Source of the DNA: Streptosporangiaceae bacterium
GTDB lineage: Bacteria; Actinomycetota; Actinomycetes; Streptosporangiales; Streptosporangiaceae
Assembly (NCBI GenBank): GCA_030043395.1
Contig: JASHXW010000540.1
Coordinates: 1-5,441 of the forward strand
Direction of reading: 5' to 3'
Length of the DNA: 5,441 nucleotides
The notes below the pieces were generated by a model, which was given only the letters and a program-made list of their open reading frames with translations, did not search any database and had not been told where the DNA came from. The translations under genes and the position numbers were made by a program. This document shows positions 5,052 through 5,441 of the stretch, piece after piece; within the stretch, counting starts at the first letter, position 1, and each line of letters opens with the position of its first letter.

Positions 5052-5441
5052 TCAGCCGCCTAGCTGACGGCGGAGCCACTGTGCGTCGGCCCAGGCGTCG
5101 GGCGTCTCGCAGATGACCGGTGCGCCCGCAGCCTGGACGACCGAGACGATAGTTGCTGGGTCGATCGTGCCCGAGCCGAGCGGCGCGTGCCGGTCGCGAC
5201 TCGAGCCGAATTCGTCGCGCGAATTGTTGCAGTGCACCAGGTCGATCCGCCCGGTGATGGCCTTGAGCCGGTCGACGATACCCGTTAGCTCCTCGCCAGC
5301 CGAGTAGGCGTGGCAAGTGTCCAGGCAGAAGCCAACCTGCCCGTCGCTCGCGTCTCCTACGACGTCCCACAGTCGTGCGAGGTTGTCCAGGCTCCGCGCC
5401 ATCGCGCCGTCGCCGCCGGCCGTGTTCTCGATCAGCATCGG
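5052..5441 (-). CDS. nfo: Deoxyribonuclease IV (AP endonuclease family 2), C-terminal part
   Basis: The gene is partial: its 5' part lies beyond the right edge, and the visible 129 codons end at the TGA at 5054-5052. Endonuclease IV cuts DNA 5' of abasic sites in base-excision repair, using a TIM barrel with three zinc ions. Numbering from the Met at 5438, the visible metal ligands are E4 (LIENTAGG), D40 and H43 ([12 protein letters not shown]), H69 ([11 protein letters not shown]), D82 and H84 (RDRHAPLG) and E111 (VICETPD). These match E145, D179, H182, H216, D229, H231 and E261 of E. coli Nfo; the remaining two ligands, H69 and H109 of E. coli, would be off the window. The Met at 5438 is internal, because IENTAGG lies mid-protein in this family and the frame stays open upstream. 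The gene converges on the PBP gene, with 10 bp between the stop codons. The D82-H84 and H69-D82 spacings equal those of E. coli. Confidence 0.93.
   Translation of the reverse strand, partial: PMLIENTAGGDGAMARSLDNLARLWDVVGDASDGQVGFCLDTCHAYSAGEELTGIVDRLKAITGRIDLVHCNNSRDEFGSSRDRHAPLGSGTIDPATIVSVVQAAGAPVICETPDAWADAQWLRRQLGG

Overview
The window is high-GC DNA with strong G/C third-position bias, GTG starts and long Gly/Tyr and Ser/Pro low-complexity protein segments. This points to an actinobacterium, probably a Streptomyces-, Streptosporangiales- or Frankia-like lineage; the genus cannot be fixed from the sequence. Three whole genes and one partial gene are supported.

Layout, left to right: (1) a PadR-family transcriptional regulator on the minus strand (27-686, GTG start with a good Shine-Dalgarno). 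(2) A 341-bp divergent intergenic region (687-1027) holding an unusual array of GTATC-type half-sites at exact 13-bp spacing, ending in a perfect 9-bp inverted repeat; this is the best candidate for the PadR operator. Further right it holds two possible -10 elements for the plus-strand gene. (3) A small DUF5318-type protein with four zinc-ribbon-like cysteines (1028-1426, possibly leaderless). (4) A 243-bp gap (1427-1669) with a strong hairpin, a 12-bp palindrome and a weaker hairpin. (5) A 1123-residue class A (bifunctional) penicillin-binding protein (1670-5041). It has a ~285-residue Gly/Tyr-rich cytoplasmic tail, one membrane helix, GT51 glycosyltransferase and transpeptidase domains, and a Gly/Asn/His plus Ser-Pro C-terminal tail. 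(6) After a 10-bp convergent gap, the C-terminal part of a deoxyribonuclease IV gene (nfo) on the minus strand, running off the right edge.

From memory, the order PadR regulator, DUF5318 protein, class A PBP matches the conserved locus around Mycobacterium tuberculosis Rv0047c-Rv0049-Rv0050 (ponA1). There the inositol-phosphate synthase gene ino1 (Rv0046c) lies just beyond padR. If so, the minus-strand gene beyond base 1 may be ino1, but only 26 bases are visible. The PBP polymerises and cross-links peptidoglycan; the regulator and the zinc-ribbon protein are linked to it only by position. The convergent nfo gene is a DNA-repair neighbour with no evident functional tie.

No mobile element, CRISPR array, tRNA or rRNA was seen. 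The most interesting points are the 13-bp-period operator-like array, the restriction of all ten PBP cysteines to the outside of the cell, the departures from the usual GT51 motifs, and the two extreme low-complexity tails of the PBP.
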